From assembly GCA_003508835.1 (NCBI GenBank), contig PUFA01000541.1, positions 124,001 to 188,000 on the forward strand: a DNA stretch of 64,000 nt, written 5' to 3'. The notes beneath the pieces were generated by a model, which saw nothing but the letters and a program-made list of their open reading frames with translations, ran no database searches and had not been told where the DNA came from. Source of the stretch: Eonycteris spelaea. Lineage: Eukaryota > Chordata > Mammalia > Chiroptera > Pteropodidae. Both the position numbers and the translations under genes were made by a program. This document shows, piece after piece, positions 63,335-64,000 of this stretch (the first letter of the stretch is position 1; every line of letters begins with the position of its first letter).

Positions 63335-64000
63335 AAAAATCTTGTTGATAACCATACACCAAAATTAACTCAAAAAAGATTAAAGACCTGAATATAAGAC
63401 CTGAAACAATAAAATGCATAGAAGAAAACATAGGAACTAAACTCATGGACCTTGGTCTAATAGAGAATTTTATGAACGTGACCTCAAATGCCAGGGAAGT
63501 CAAAGCAAAAATAAATGAATGGGGCTACATCAATCTAAAAAGCTTCTGCACAGCAAAAGAAACCATCAAAAAGGTAAAGGGGCAACCATCCGAATGGGAA
63601 AATACATTTACAAGCAATGCCTCCAAGAAGGGCCTAATATCCAAAATATACAAAGAACTCATACAACCCAATAACAATAAAAAAAAATCCAATCAAAAAT
63701 GGAAAGAAGACCCAAACAGACACTTCTCCCAGGAAGACATACAAATGGCCAACAAACATATGAAAAGATGCCAAAATTTCTAGCTATTAGGGAAATGTAA
63801 ATCAAGACCATAATGTGATACTATCTCACACCTGTTAGAATGGCTGTTATCAATAGGACAAGTAATAACAAATGTTGGAGAGGATGTGGAGAAAAATGAA
63901 CCATATACATTGCTGATGGGACTACAAATTTGTACAGCCATTATGGAAAACAGTATGGAGTTTTCTCAAAAATCTTAGAATTGATCTACCATATGTTTTA
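63335..64000 (+). mobile_element. 5'-truncated LINE-1, ORF2 C-terminal part, runs off the window
   Basis: Starts inside the ORF2 C-terminal third ('ataccaaaattaactcaa'-type motif at about 63355) and continues to the right edge. A 112-residue open piece at 63445-63783 carries '[20 protein letters not shown]', 'KETIKKVKG', '[15 protein letters not shown]' and '[18 protein letters not shown]'. It looks less decayed than the older 5' UTR in front of it. The 3' end and any target duplication lie beyond the window. Confidence 0.88.

Overview
This is a mammalian nuclear window, AT-rich and poor in CpG. I see no host protein-coding exon, no tRNA and no functional RNA gene. The recognisable content is interspersed repeats: LINE-1 copies (all broken), LINE-2 and MIR relics, hAT (Charlie-type) DNA-transposon fossils, one piggyBac transposase relic, one retroviral-type LTR and many microsatellites. 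It reads as a gene desert or a very long intron. The LINE-1 3' ends are of the kind common in bats. The only young SINE-like insertion is a retroposed 5S rRNA sequence at 386-556, and 5S-derived SINEs are described from fruit bats (Pteropodidae). No vesper-bat VES SINE and no primate, rodent, carnivore or ruminant SINE is visible. My inference is a bat, most likely a megabat. The uniformly dead LINE-1s fit the reported loss of LINE-1 activity in megabats. The species call is an inference from repeats, not a database result.

Layout. 1-13 kb: mostly unrecognised AT-rich sequence with the 5S retroposon, LINE 3'-end-like fragments, MIRs, a local tandem duplication and a TA repeat, then a hAT element (12.88-13.14 kb). 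13.2-15.5 kb: a minus-strand LINE-1 with most of ORF2 missing. 15.9-24.8 kb: L2/MIR relics, one short LINE-1 3' end and unrecognised sequence. 24.8-28.1 kb: a 33-T run, a MER5A-like hAT with target duplication, a second minus-strand LINE-1 with an internal ORF2 deletion and a nested LINE-1 tail, and two more LINE-1 fragments. 28.1-34.3 kb: a near full-length plus-strand LINE-1. 34.9-35.6 kb: an L2 relic. 35.6-49.9 kb: a nested stack in which a full-length minus-strand LINE-1 is split by a short LINE-1 (36.9-37.7 kb) and by a 7-kb plus-strand LINE-1 (40.7-47.8 kb), which itself carries a 214-bp hAT element (46.1-46.3 kb). The 5' UTR of the outer element (48.2-49.3 kb) looks like a degenerate tandem array of about 75-bp units. 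50-56 kb: a poly(A)-only insertion, an L2 relic split by a hAT MITE, two MER20-like fragments and a PGBD4-like piggyBac transposase relic (54.8-55.55 kb). 56-64 kb: MIR/L2 relics, a minus-strand LTR (60.0-60.7 kb), and at the right edge an old LINE-1 5' UTR joined to the ORF2 end of a younger LINE-1 that runs off the window.

No genes work together here. What the window records is a layered order of insertions: L2/MIR first, then old LINE-1 and hAT elements, then bat-type LINE-1s, then a hAT inside one of those LINE-1s, with the 5S retroposon among the younger events.
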